Of a DNA stretch of 64,000 nucleotides, positions 1 through 11,259 are shown in pieces. Made by a program: the position numbers and the translations under genes. The notes below the pieces were generated by a model. It was not told the DNA's origin. It searched no databases and was given only the letters and a program-made list of their open reading frames with translations. Source of the stretch: Druceiella hillmani (lineage: Eukaryota > Arthropoda > Insecta > Lepidoptera > Hepialidae); the NCBI GenBank assembly GCA_039881145.1, contig JAYKKI010000127.1, positions 2,108,001 through 2,172,000 of the forward strand. Direction: 5' to 3'. How positions within the stretch are numbered: the stretch's first letter is position 1; each line of letters starts with the position of its first letter.

Positions 1-2040
1 TTCTTCCTAATTGCTAATTTTGCTCAATCTCAAACTCAGAGTAGGACTGGGTTCTAGTTTTTATTAAAAGATCTCGTTGTACCGCATTGGAAGTCCTAGT
101 CCCTTTCTTTCCGTTAAGTTTGAAACGAAATTTAATTAAAGTAGCTTATTAATACCCTTTCGATTAACAAAGTTATGCGAAGCTTGTAATTCAAGTGTTA
201 TTCACACAATTAAAACCATTAGATAAAATTAGTGACTCATACTTATTTCTTAAAGATGAAAGTTTCGTTTGTTTCATTCAGATGAAACTTTTAGTTCCTT
301 CTTGTTTATAATATTCAGCTAAAGACATTTTATAGTATATAACTATTCATTACGAAGATCTTTTATAACATTTTCGTGATGAGCAAAAGCAATTTATATG
401 AAAAGAGTCAAAATGTACGGGATGTATTTCTGAATTAAGCTGTTGTCCACAACTATATTGCAGACAACGCGAAAATATAACAAAATTAAAAGGTGTTGCT
501 AATTATTAATTGTGATTTGTTACGACTGATTTTTTGTTGCAAAATCGGTGCATATGTTTGCGTTAAATAAGTAAATTATAGTTACGTATAAATAATAACA
601 GTAAGGGTGAAAACGAAATCTTCAAAAATTACTAGAAAGTTTATGGCTCATTGAGTTACATCGAAGCTAAAAAAGCAACATCCAAATATAGAGTTTGAAT
701 TGTTTTCCTTGTAAGATTGATTGTATCGTACATTTATTAATTATTATTTTACAACAAATAGCGACAAATATGTAAATATATCTATAAAATTATCCCAATT
801 ATTGATATCATTGAATGTTATTTTTGTGTTTCCGTATGGCTCAATTTTTAGATTGTATGTGTATTTTTAGGTATAACATCAGACCGTACCGTTTTACACT
901 CAAATACCATCTAACTAATAAAAAAATAACTAATTTGAGATTGGCTGTATTTGCTTATTTCTTTATCTCGTTTTCACGTTTCTACTAAATGAATTTCCGT
1001 AAAATGTTACGTCCATGAAGCCTGTGTTGCTGAAATGAGTATGTGATGAAGGAATGATACGTATAAATCAATTTTCATTCTGAAAGATAAATTTTCTTTT
1101 TGTAATTAAAAACAACGCTCCAAAGAAATAAAATATAAGTCATATTTCCTATTTTTATAACGATCGAAAAGTTATTACAAGAATAATTCAATTACGTAAT
1201 ATGTTGGTAAATGATTTTATATTTTATGGCGCCTTGAATCCAACAATTGCCATTATAAATATTATATGTAGCGCTTAAATGGTGAGATACTCATTCCTCG
1301 AATGGTTTTAAAAAATAATTTTATTGTTGTGTTTTTCGTAACATTCGAATCTAGAATAACTATTGTTTATGTTTATGTTTAAGAAAAGAAAAATACAATT
1401 TTTTTTCCAAAATTCGAAGTCAGTACTTGCGAGTTCAAAGTGCAATAATTTACCGTTGTGTCAACGAAATACTTAGGCAAGCTAAGAAATTAAATTATAC
1501 TTACTTACACTTCAAAAATACACATAATTTCACGTGCTCATGCGTCATAGATTACACTGAAATAAAAATGTATTCTTTTTTTATTCAGTTTTAAACGAAA
1601 ATTTAAAAGAAAGACGTTTTGTTTTTGTGTCACCAGAATTTATTTATTTATCAAAAAACCATGTCCAACATACTGGATAATGTGAAATGTTAGACGTGTG
1701 TGTGCGATAAAAGAGTTTTCATTTTATTTTATTAAGAAAATACATGGCTTTGTAGAAAAACTAAAAACCACTTTTGTAACCATAGAACTAAATGAGGCAA
1801 ACCAAAGGAGCTCAAACTTGATAGATTTATTTTAGCCATTGAATAGTTTCCATGATCGCCTCCTTCAACCCTCCTTCATCATCATATCAGCTTGATAGTA
1901 CTATAGTATAGTATTTTCATCAGAATTGCCTAACCATGTAATTTTTAATCGATATAACTCTTAAAAGTGAGTTAAGATTAACTTAAAATATTTTTTTACA
2001 TATAGTTATATACATTAGAAGTTAATAAATGCATGTAATA
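1..2040. other. AT-rich gene-free DNA
   Basis: Stop codons are dense in all frames. I see no conserved domain, RNA gene or clear repeat structure here. Confidence 0.5.
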
Positions 2041-2041
2041 A

Positions 2042-2116
2042 GATCTTTACGGAATTTGAACCCAGAAATGTCCAACTTGAGATGTAATGCTTTATCACTG
2101 CACCAATGACTCACTT
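2042..2116 (-). repeat. tRNA-derived SINE head (candidate)
   Basis: Read on the minus strand, this contains an A-box-like stretch (GGTGCAGTGATAAAGCA, plus 2090-2106 region) followed by GGGTTCAAATTCC (plus 2051-2063), which matches the Pol III B box GGTTCRANTCC with one inserted base. Spacing and order are those of a tRNA-like head. The cloverleaf is not intact, so a functional tRNA is unlikely; a tRNA-derived SINE is the better explanation. The body and its end cannot be delimited from one copy. Confidence 0.4.
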
Positions 2117-2119
2117 GGA

Positions 2120-3580
2120 GAAGCGAGAAAATAAACTCACACCAAAAAGGCAAAGGTTTTCAATTCGAATTGATTTTTTCATATTCAGATTTACATGTTC
2201 AGAATTTGTCAATAAATTTGAATAATTATTTTCCGAAGTGTTTATCGACAGAGATGTCTTATGAAAATTTGGTTCCAATTTTTAATAGAATTCCTGTAGA
2301 ACTAAGATTATAAGTGTCGTCATAGAGTTTGGATAATGTACGTATAATTACAACTTAATAATACAATAACTAAATGTTTGACACGATCAAAGGCGACATA
2401 ATTTTGATCTGACATTTATTCAAACAATATCTGGAAGTAAGGGTATTTCGAAAATTGTTTCTGTCCAGAAACGATATTGTGCCGCAAAATTTTCTACTAA
2501 GCCCTCGCATTTTCATTATTTTATATTCTGAAATAAGTTCCAATTTTTTGTAGAAATATTTATTTTCACTTATTTTCATTTTGTGTGAATTACTTAAAAT
2601 ATAGTAGAGTTAAATTATTAGAATTAAAAACTTTAACCAAATAACCTACTTATATACTCGTGTAAAACAACTCCATGAATTTTACCTACTCAGTAATTTC
2701 TGATATTAAGGTCATATATCTTCATAGAAACATGTTTAAATTGCACTACGGTTTCCCATGTTCCACGCCAGCAAAGCTATGGTTCAAATATAGTTATAGA
2801 ATGAATAACTAAACGGTTGGAATATAATTAATACAGTTAATAAATAGCGAGTAAATGTAAATAACAATAAAAGTGAATAAATAATAATATAGACATCCCT
2901 TTTTTACTCATACAAATCGAAATAAGCAGATTTTTATTTCTAACATACTGAATGAGATAAAATGGAGTCTCCGTAAGGTAAATACTTACTTTAATACTAC
3001 TTAAATTTTGATTGATATAGATTTTTAATGGTAAATTTATATTGTTTCAAATTTTGTTTACTATAAACTTGGCTGCCTTTTAATTTACTCAAATGATACG
3101 GATATGTGAAACAATTATAAACAGAATTGTTGAATCATCTTTTTCAATAAATTGAAACATTCTTATTAAACTTAATAAAGCTACATAAAAGTGAAGCCTT
3201 AAACTAATATATCACATTTAATATAGTGCTGAATGATTGCGGACAATTTTATTCGTTTCTTAAATCATACAATTGTGCGATTTTATTCCTTTAGCGCTAT
3301 AATATTTTTTGGTCAGTTTCTGAATATGCAAAGTTAAACAATATAAAATCATATTATCTGATAGCATTGGGCAAACTACACACTTTAAACAGACGTCTGG
3401 AAAATACTACTTTCCACCATCGCCCCACTTGCTTAAATATAACTTGACAACTTAATGCTACACGTCAAATATCCAAATAATTTAACATGCCAGGCGGTGT
3501 CATTAATTTAAAATAATCCGTCATAAATAAAGACATCTTGATATTTCCCTAAGTCCTTTATAAACACAATTAATTTAATC
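2120..3580. other. AT-rich gene-free DNA
   Basis: Low-complexity AT-rich sequence. The short open frames are compatible with chance, and I see nothing else. Confidence 0.5.
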
Positions 3581-3584
3581 TAAC

Positions 3585-3790
3585 GGCCATCAGTCATTCT
3601 CACGCGAGCCTTGTTCTGTCGCACGATGCAACCCGGAGCCGATCGCGCTCACGGGGACGAGATAAAGAAGGGACGTCCGTGCGGAAGAGAGGTAGCGGAA
3701 GGAGGCTGACCCCGACCTTATCTCATCGGACCGGCATCTCGTTGTATTCTGTGCGACACAGTGACGTAACCAAGCTACAAGTGAAGACAA
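3585..3790. promoter_or_regulatory. GC-rich island 1, candidate cis-regulatory element
   Basis: This ~200-bp patch is clearly GC-richer than the DNA around it. It holds two convergent GATA-type sites: AGATAA at 3660-3665 and TTATCT at 3718-3723. A CRE-like TGACGTAA lies at 3762-3769. Short inverted matches (CTGTCGCAC near 3616 and GTGCGACACAG near 3751) could instead be ends of a small transposon. A 91-codon minus frame crosses it but shows no recognised domain. The regulatory role is inferred from composition and motifs only. Confidence 0.25.
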
Positions 3791-3869
3791 AGTTATTGCC
3801 GTGTTAAGTGATTGAAATAAAAACCTATTATTTAAAAACGGCCTTGCCAAGATATTGATTTTCAATAAT

Positions 3870-5070
3870 GTATGAGGACAGGATAATCAGTGTTTCTAAT
3901 AAAATGGTATACCTAAAATTATATACAAAAATTCTTTGAGAATAGTTTGAAGTTCAACGATGTAACAACATCTGTAAAGATAAAATGGAGAGAAAACACC
4001 ATTTGAATATTTTTAAAAATCCATAACTTCTACAGATTGCGGACTTCTCCCGTTTTCCAGTATCGCTGCCGTCGTTTTGCCATCCATAGTGCTTCATATC
4101 TATACGTGGTCAAGGGCAAACCTTACAGACCTTAATATACCTCTGTAAACTGAGCATCTTCACACATTTATCTAAAAATCTGGGAAATAAATACCCTATA
4201 TGTTTTTGCTCCAGTTTTAAGCAAACAGACCACAAGCAGAGAAACTTTACATTTAGTGAAAAATTGAAAGACAGAACGAAAATGAGATTATGAAATCCAA
4301 CAAACTGCTATTTGGTCCTTTATGACAAAAAGTACTAAAAAAGAGAAACTAATCTATACATATAATAAAAAATTAACGAAGTAAATTCTGTACATGAAAA
4401 ATAAAGAGTAATTGATTTAGCGTAAATTATGATAATAGAAGCCGGAAAATCTTTTTTTAGAATTGTTGACTGTTTGTATGTTATTTTGTGTGACAATCAT
4501 GCAAAATCTACTGGACAGATTTCGATGAAATTTTGTATAATAACAGTTTCGATAATTATACGATTCTTAATAATTATACAAAAAATTTATTACATTTTAA
4601 ATAATTAGCGATTACAAAATATATGGGATTACTCTTTTGCATCTCTCAGATTTTGTACATTGTTAATATGAAAAATAATACCATTTCGATTTATATATCT
4701 TACATAGTTTTAAAAATTAATTGTAATAGATTAGTGTAATTCTTTACTTTAACGTTTATTTCTTCTCTAATACTTAATAATTATACGAAAAATACTAAAT
4801 CTGAATTGGATACGTTTCTAGCATAGTAGTTGATGATGACAAATTGCCGCAATGTAAAGTATCATGCGTTACGTGACGATATGTAATAGATAGATTATTA
4901 AAAAATTAACAATGACATGAGATGGAAAGACTTTAGTTTACATTAATGCTATATAAACTCCGAAAACTAATTAAAACTTGAATTTTTGTTAATCGCAAAA
5001 ATATATTAACCAAAAATAGTTTCAAATTACGAATTAATATCCTGAATTTTATTTTTTTTACTTAAACAAA
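3870..5070. other. AT-rich DNA with a transposon-like fragment
   Basis: Gene-free. At about 4470-4550 the wording (a TGTTTGTATGTT-like run, then ACTGGACAGATTTCGATGAAATTTT) resembles a phrase common in degraded arthropod interspersed repeats. No coding remnant accompanies it. Confidence 0.3.
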
Positions 5071-5074
5071 ATTC

Positions 5075-5400
5075 GTCCGCATCAAAAGCTTAGTAGTCTC
5101 TCTCACCATCGAGGGCTAGGCAGTAATTAATTGAGTAAGGACAAATAAAGTCACCCGGGACAATATTGATGTGGCTTTCTCCTCTCTCGGATCCTCGCCC
5201 GCCCCAGTCGGTCCGTTTATGAGCCTCGGGGCGCCTAAGGGGATTAAGTGAAAAATAATCTGATGAATTCAAAGATACTGAGCGATCGCCGTGAGACAAC
5301 GCAGTGGGCTGATGGGGCGAAAAGAAAGGAGCGGAGACAATTTTTAAAAGATCAGATAACTGTTGATAAAGTCAGGGGGTGAGGGCTGTTAGGCGCGTCT
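5075..5400. promoter_or_regulatory. GC-rich island 2, candidate enhancer
   Basis: A ~325-bp GC-rich block in AT-rich DNA. It contains a homeodomain-type TAATTAA (5124-5130), a K50-homeodomain (Otx/Bicoid class) GGATTA (5241-5246), a TTTATGAG Hox/Cdx-like site at about 5216-5223, and GATA-type sites AGATAA (5354-5359) and TGATAA (5364-5369). Such clustering fits a developmental enhancer. There is no coding signal beyond a 69-codon minus frame. The function is inference. Confidence 0.28.
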
Positions 5401-6535
5401 GGGTTGATGGTCTTTTAATAAGTTGTTGGTGACTGTTTAGGGAAATATATGTTACAACACAAGTATTAGGAAGTTTAGTAAGGGTGTTAGTAACGCGTAA
5501 ATATTAAAGATTTTTTTATCATTTTTTTAATTGTCTTCTGTTAACCAATCTTGAATATTATTTTCATGTTAGTCGTTGTGACATCAAAAACCTAGGTGTT
5601 TTCTGTATTATAATTATATATTGGTCGTAATGTAATATCTATGTTTGATTGGGCTACACCGATACTGCAATATAATTTTCTTTTTACTGAAATGCCGATG
5701 TTAGTAAGAATATTTACTATTAGTTTATTTCTAGGTCATAAAAAATACAAGTTACTTGGGTAATGAATGGCTTATAATATGTTATCTCTTTTTTCATATA
5801 GTCACTTTTATTTCTGGAATATAATATATTCAGGTTCTTTTCGAAGTTCATAGTTCCATCTCAAACTTTTTCCACTTTCAGGAGTTTTGTGGAAATATGG
5901 GTAACATATGATAAATTTCCATAATATGCTATCGACACTAAGCTTCTACGGCTTTTCTTTATTATAATCTTATCATTCATAAGCTTTTCTTCATTTGATC
6001 ACTTTTTACTTAGTCTATTTATGATTACATGCATCTTCATAAAGTATATTTTAAAAGGATCATTCAATTGTCAATTGGACTAAATATTATTTACAGTAAA
6101 TGATAGATATTTTCTTTTTTAAAATCGTCTACTCCCTTTACTTTGGTATCTGCAGTAAATATTTTCAATTGCAGTATGTCGTGATGGTTTTTTAAATTTT
6201 AGTGGTATAAAAATTAGAGGTGATTCGTAGGGAACTAAATATTGAAATAATTTTAACCCATAAACCAAAATAATATTCGTAACCATTCAACTTTTTCATT
6301 TAACTTTACTACATACACCGGAACATTTGCATTGTACAACCTCATATAATAAGTACAATTGAATTTATTACCCTCATTAAAATATTGATATATCGTATAA
6401 CTCTCAGAAATATAATAAAACCTACACCGCTCCCCTACAATAAACTCACTAACATAAGCAACGGGAAAATCAACACAACCCCGGCTTCCGCTATTATGTT
6501 TGAAACATATAAATGCTGTTGGATATTCCTAAGTT
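5400..6535. other. AT-rich gene-free DNA
   Basis: I see nothing beyond AT-rich sequence. Confidence 0.5.
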
Positions 6536-6536
6536 T

Positions 6537-6640
6537 TAATCTTTGATAATAGCCCACCTGAAGATGTTGTAATACAACGAAACCTAGGTCGTGCTAAAGA
6601 ACTTAGAATAAAACTACATCACGTAGTTTCATTTAATTGT
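6537..6640 (+). ncRNA. Hammerhead-ribozyme-like repeat, copy A
   Basis: All core elements of a type I hammerhead appear in order: CTGAAGA (6558-6564, the CUGANGA box), a stem-loop GUUG-UAAUA-CAAC (6566-6578) as stem II, GAAA (6579-6582), a tiny stem III (ACC/GGU, 6582-6589), and GUC with predicted cleavage after C6590. Stem I would pair CAC (6555-6557) with GUG (6591-6593). An extra U at 6565 sits between the first box and stem II, unlike the classical consensus. Downstream, a palindrome ACTACATCACGTAGT is shared with the other copies. Hammerheads are known in Penelope-like retroelements, which is the likely source. Catalytic activity is unproven. Confidence 0.5.
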
Positions 6641-6874
6641 GTACTTTTATGTTACAAAACATAGTGCGTTATAGTGTTATGTTACAAAACACATTATATT
6701 ACATAGCGTATTTCAAATGAAAGCTCAATTGTTTAATGTTTGACATAATTAGCGTAATGCACTGACACTATTAGGCAAATATTGATATACGCTTTGTTAT
6801 GTTCATTAGCATAACAAAAACTGAAACAAACTAAGCCACTTTACTAACGGTTTGGTGTTCACTACATGTTCTGA

Positions 6875-6970
6875 ATGACTGACAACGTGGTGGGAGGAGG
6901 GTCTCTACCCATATCTTGCTCTTCCCTCTGCCAACGTGTTTCACACATTAGCACGATCTCATTTCTCGAC
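6875..6970. other. Small GC-elevated patch
   Basis: A short region with modestly raised GC (GTGGTGGGAGGAGGG, then a pyrimidine-rich run). No motif set or coding frame is convincing. Confidence 0.2.
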
Positions 6971-7119
6971 ATACGAACTTACACTATCTTGACAGAAGAA
7001 ACCTCGATAGTAATATAATAGAGACTCAATTAAATTATTGTAATAAAATTAATATTTGGTTCTAAAAGTTAAAATGTTTAATGATATTAACTGAAATGAG
7101 CTTTCATATCTTTCTTGAA

Positions 7120-7754
7120 GGGAGTATATGTTAAAGCAAATATTTTGCCAATCATATAACGCATCCACAGCGCGAAAATAAGTCAAAAGAAACATAAGGA
7201 TAATCCCCCGAAATACCTCGTGATAAATTTCGAGCAAAATATTAAAATATACTGCATATGGAAGACGTCATGATGAATGTTATGATTAAGTATTAGTGCC
7301 GTATCCCTGGTTTGTGTGTTTGTTGAAGTTTTTTTCTTTCTCACAAATTCTCATTGAATTTTGTTCGTGAACTTGTTAATAATTTAAAAGTTCAGGCCGA
7401 TATTAAGCACAAGTTCAGTCTAATGTTAGGCACGTCTTTTGTTAAAGGGAATAAATATTAAAACATACACTTTGGCCATCATGTAACGCATACATAACGC
7501 GAGAATAAGTCAAAAGAAACAGAAGGATAATCCCCCGAAATCCCTCGTGATAAATTTCAAGCAACATATTAAAATATACCGCATATGGAAGACGTTATGT
7601 TGAATGTTACGATTGTGTGTTAGGGTCGTATCCTGGTTTGTGTGTTTACTCAACGTTTTTTTATTCCTTTTTTATTTCTCATGAATACTCGTTGATTTTT
7701 TTCACGAACTTGTTAATAATTTCAAAGTTCAGGCCGATATTAGGTACAAGTTCG
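7120..7754 (+). repeat. 327-bp tandem duplication (two units)
   Basis: Unit 1 (about 7120-7416) and unit 2 (about 7443-7754) align along their length. Landmarks repeat in order: the CATATAACGCAT-type start, GAATAAGTCAAAAGAAAC, ATAATCCCCCGAAAT, GCATATGGAAGACGT, TGGTTTGTGTGTTT, and AGTTCAGGCCGATATTA. TCCCCCG at 7204 and 7531 gives a 327-bp period. Divergence is visible but moderate. No protein is encoded. Confidence 0.85.
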
Positions 7755-8670
7755 AAGAGAATAGTACTTTTAAAATAGCATGTAAAATATTCTCAGTTAA
7801 AATCCACGAAGTACTTTTAGGTTAGCATATTTCAAATTTACTTCAGAATTCAGTGTGCATGTCGAGTTTTTAGCGTCAATTCCAATTAAAAAAAATCATT
7901 AAAATTGCATTGTGACAAGAGAAGGAGTTAAACATTTCTTTTATTAAATTGACTAAGAAACAAAAAGTTATAACTCGAGGACAATAAATAAAGAGCGGTT
8001 TTTTGGTATTAGATTAAAATTAATAATTTATGCTTAAAATTCAAGAAATATGAAAATAATAATTATATGCTTAAAACTCATTTTATTAAGCTTATGAGTA
8101 GCTTTCCATTGGTATTGGTCATATTATATATGCAGATCTCATTACTTTTACTTTATTAAAAAAGTGATTCTCAAATTAATAAATATTATATTTCGCCACT
8201 ATCAAATTAAAAACTATATTTTAACTTATTTTTACACTATCTCATTATCTTTAAAATTATTCACATTCATCGATTTCAAACGTAAACATTATCATGATTT
8301 TCACTGTGTTCGTTGTTTAGTCTTCCGCAGCCGTTCGTTCAAAGGACGAAAAGAGAACCTTTACATTTTCTTCATGCCCATCCCTGTATCTGTCTACCCT
8401 ACCTTTCAACCTTATAGTTCATATTATATTAGAACCACGTTAATGAAAATTTGCAAGTTTACATTTGATATCAAGTCCTAAATTGATACGTTAAAAAAAC
8501 TCGCGCTTATAATTGAGTGGGATATGTATTATAAAACGATATTGAGATTTCGCTTACGGTTATTGATTTGTAAACTCCGTTTGCAAAATATTAAGTTCCG
8601 AAATAAAACAAAATGTACCTCCCTCTTCTAATTTTCCATCCGGGGGTTTTAAAAATCTAAAAAGAAATAG

Positions 8671-8863
8671 GCTTTTTTAGTATCTGTTGACAGGCAGAAT
8701 TTTTTTAATAGGCCGCGTAATAATATAACCAAACTGTAGTTTTTAACATGCTTTTATTAAGATAAAGATTATTAAGATAAAAGCATGTTAAAAACAACAG
8801 TTTGGTTATATTATTACGCGGCCTATTAAAAAAATTCTGCCTGTCAACAGATACTAAAAAAGC
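8671..8863. mobile_element. Near-perfect 193-bp palindrome (foldback/MITE-like)
   Basis: The left arm (8671-8760) and right arm (8774-8863) are reverse complements with essentially one visible mismatch (TGTAGT against TGTTGT), separated by ~13 bp. Outer ends read GCTTTTTTAGTATCTG and its complement. No transposase is present. Near identity of the arms suggests recent insertion or ongoing arm conversion. An RNA from either strand would form a ~90-bp duplex, so it could be a source of small RNAs. The internal motif AATATAACCAAAC recurs in the hairpin at 9181-9252. Confidence 0.8.
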
Positions 8864-9074
8864 TAAATAAATAAAAGTAAAAAATTATGAGCAATCGAAC
8901 CAAAGCTTTTATTAGAAATTTTATTAATTTCTGTACGCTTAATCTTTACGCTTGTGGAAAATACATACAGTTCTATTGAGGTTATATATTTAAATGGTGA
9001 AGAATTATAGTAATATTTTGAAATAATTTAATTAAAATACTATGTACACTTGTATAAATTATACCTCTACTATG

Positions 9075-9182
9075 TAGTTTTACTCGTAAGGTGCGAGTTT
9101 TACTCGTAATTTATAGCTAGTAGTGTGAGTTTTACTCGTAACTTATACCTAGTAGTGTTAGTTGTAACTTAGTTTTACTCGT
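9075..9182 (+). repeat. Short tandem array of the GAGTTTTACTCGTAA motif
   Basis: The phrase GAGTTTTACTCGTAA followed by TTATAGCTAGTAGTGT-like sequence recurs in tandem (near 9097 and 9129), with partial units before and after. Each unit contains the small inverted pair GAGT/ACTC. Confidence 0.75.
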
Positions 9183-9252
9183 TTGGTTATATTATATTAT
9201 TTAGTCTGTAACTACTTATAGTTAGAGACGAAATAATATAATATAACCAAAC
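9181..9252. repeat. 72-bp hairpin related to the 8671 palindrome
   Basis: GTTTGGTTATATTATATTAT at 9181-9200 is matched by its complement ending at 9252. Inner GTCT/AGAC pairs extend the stem around a short loop. The arms carry the same TAATATAACCAAAC core as the 193-bp palindrome at 8671, so both likely belong to one foldback family. A further partial copy (ATATAATAAAACCAAACCG) follows at about 9292-9310. Confidence 0.7.
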
Positions 9253-9364
9253 CGTTGTTGTTTACATGTTTTATTAGGTAGTTACAGATTAATATAATAA
9301 AACCAAACCGTTGTTTTTATTATTTAGTTGCAGACCAACTAACTTTGTAACGGAATTTACAATA

Positions 9365-9815
9365 CTAAATTTCATGCACTTTTAATTACTGTATCATCGT
9401 GAAACTTGTCAGTTGTGTGTAGTTAAAATGACAACACAATAAAATGATGCGATTCTACTCATTCAATGCAATAGAAACGGAAGTTAAACACTGAACTCGG
9501 TAACGGAACAATGTATCCTAACCACATTTGGGCTTCTAATTTTTGTATCGTCATGTAACTTGGCAATAGTGTGTAGATCTGATAATAAAATAATAAAATG
9601 ATATTATCGAACTAATTTAGTGAAATAAAATTGAAAGTTAGACACTTTACTGGAATACGGGATAAAGTATCCTAACCGTGTTTGGGCTTCTAATCATTGT
9701 ATAACAGTTGTATGAATTTCTGATGACAATGCCATAAAACGATACCATCGGACTAATTCAATGAAATAGAACCGGAAGTTAAATGCAATGTTTCCTAATT
9801 GTTTTTAGGCTTCTA
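9365..9815 (+). repeat. ~155-bp diverged tandem array, about 3 units
   Basis: Repeated landmarks in order are CTTYTAAT...TGTATC, TGTGTGTAG, CAATAAAATGAT, GAACCGGAAGTTAAA-like, and TATCCTAACC...TTTGGGCTTCTAAT. GCTTCTAAT occurs at about 9531, 9688 and 9810, and a diverged CTTTTAAT at about 9380, giving periods near 152, 157 and 122 (the last unit is shortened). This looks like a local minisatellite. Confidence 0.75.
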
Positions 9816-9829
9816 ATTGTCTGGACAGC

Positions 9830-11060
9830 ATACGTCGCTCTAAGTAGAGTAGAATCATTTTGTGAATTACAGATCAGAGAAAAATTCCGAAAAGAAATAA
9901 TTGCCTTGTCATATAACAAAAAGAATTTGCTTCTCAAATTAATATTGCGTGAATGAAAATGCTTAACGTTTCAGTTATGTTTCAAAATAAAACGTTCCCC
10001 ACTTTTACACTAATATATTATGCTCAATAGCTTACTGAAAAGTTCTTAAAGATTAGACAAAGAAAACAGATTCGATAAATATTTTTTGCTTTTTAATGTA
10101 CTATTTATGAAAACGTGTTTTCAATTCTTTTAATTTATTAATTTATTTAGTGAAGAAGAAAAATTTTAAATAGTTTTTTATTTAGTTAAAGAGCCATTTT
10201 TATTAGTACCTCAGAAGCTAATATAGAAAAAAATATTTTTCTGAATCCACAGTATTACCCATCGGATAATTTTTAATAGGAAATCGGTATACAAACTTAC
10301 AAAAAAAAACTATTAAAATATTTAACAATTACTACTGCGTAGGTGGTGATTATATTATTTAATTTACAGTGACGTCGAGAGTGGTATGAGTAAATGATTG
10401 ATTGATGATTAGACCAGGATGCCATTAAAAAGGTCATTAAAAGACGAGGTTCAATTTATTATATTTACATCTCGTTTGAGAAATGTTAAGCTTTCAATGT
10501 GTACTTAACCATCTACTTTTATTTCAACCCTGGGAAGGAAGTCTGTAAATAAACATAAAAACAAGCAATTACTCTACTCGGAGAAACTGAAATACGTATT
10601 ATCGCTTAAATCTAATTCCTAGTAACTTAAAAGATTTTATATTCAGTAGATTTTGTTTAAAGGAGTTAACAAAATAATGCAATTAAACGATAAATAACAG
10701 TTTCCTCTCAATTCAAAATGCGTCTTTCCACTATCTATTCATTCGCATCAAAAAGTTCTTATACCCATTTTGTACTTACGTGGTATTAAAATTTATTGGT
10801 GATACTTTTCAGATATTTATATGTCTTCTCTACATTTTGTTCCATAAATAAATTAATAGGAAATATATACAGCATTTTGAAGAGAATACAATATTTATGC
10901 TCTGATTATTTTTATGTCTTATTTATAATCCACAATCAAAATCGTCGTAAACTTAGAATTCTCCGCCAACGAAAAAGTCTTTGACATAGTTAAGATCATG
11001 TAAATGAATCATGTAAAAGAAGTTAAATAATAAGAAACTGAGTAAAGCAAGTAAATTGAC
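9830..11060. other. AT-rich gene-free DNA
   Basis: I see nothing conserved. The open frame near 10.8-11.0 kb is Phe/Tyr/Leu-rich and looks random. Confidence 0.45.
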
Positions 11061-11084
11061 GTAGAGCAGCTATGGAGAAAATGA

Positions 11085-11250
11085 GCGAACTCTAAGGGGA
11101 AAGAAAGAAAAATTGCATAAATTTACGCTTGTGCGATTTTATGGGCATTAAGCTTTCTGTGTCGAGCCCTCCACTCTGCACGTTTACGACGTTCGCACTG
11201 TACCTCTTTGAAAAATTCAGTCGTATTGTACGTCTGGAAATAACAAGAAA
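11085..11250. promoter_or_regulatory. GC-raised island with posterior-Hox-like sites
   Basis: TTTACG (11122-11127), TTTTATGG (11137-11144) and TTTACGAC (11183-11190) lie within 70 bp. These match the TTTAYGR core bound by Abd-B/Cdx-class homeodomains. Composition is richer than the flanks. No coding support. A candidate enhancer by inference only. Confidence 0.2.
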
Positions 11251-11259
11251 ATACATGGT

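Noticed and set aside
2042..2116. A functional tRNA gene
   Set aside because: A and B boxes are approximate and the acceptor and anticodon stems do not form; a SINE head is more likely.
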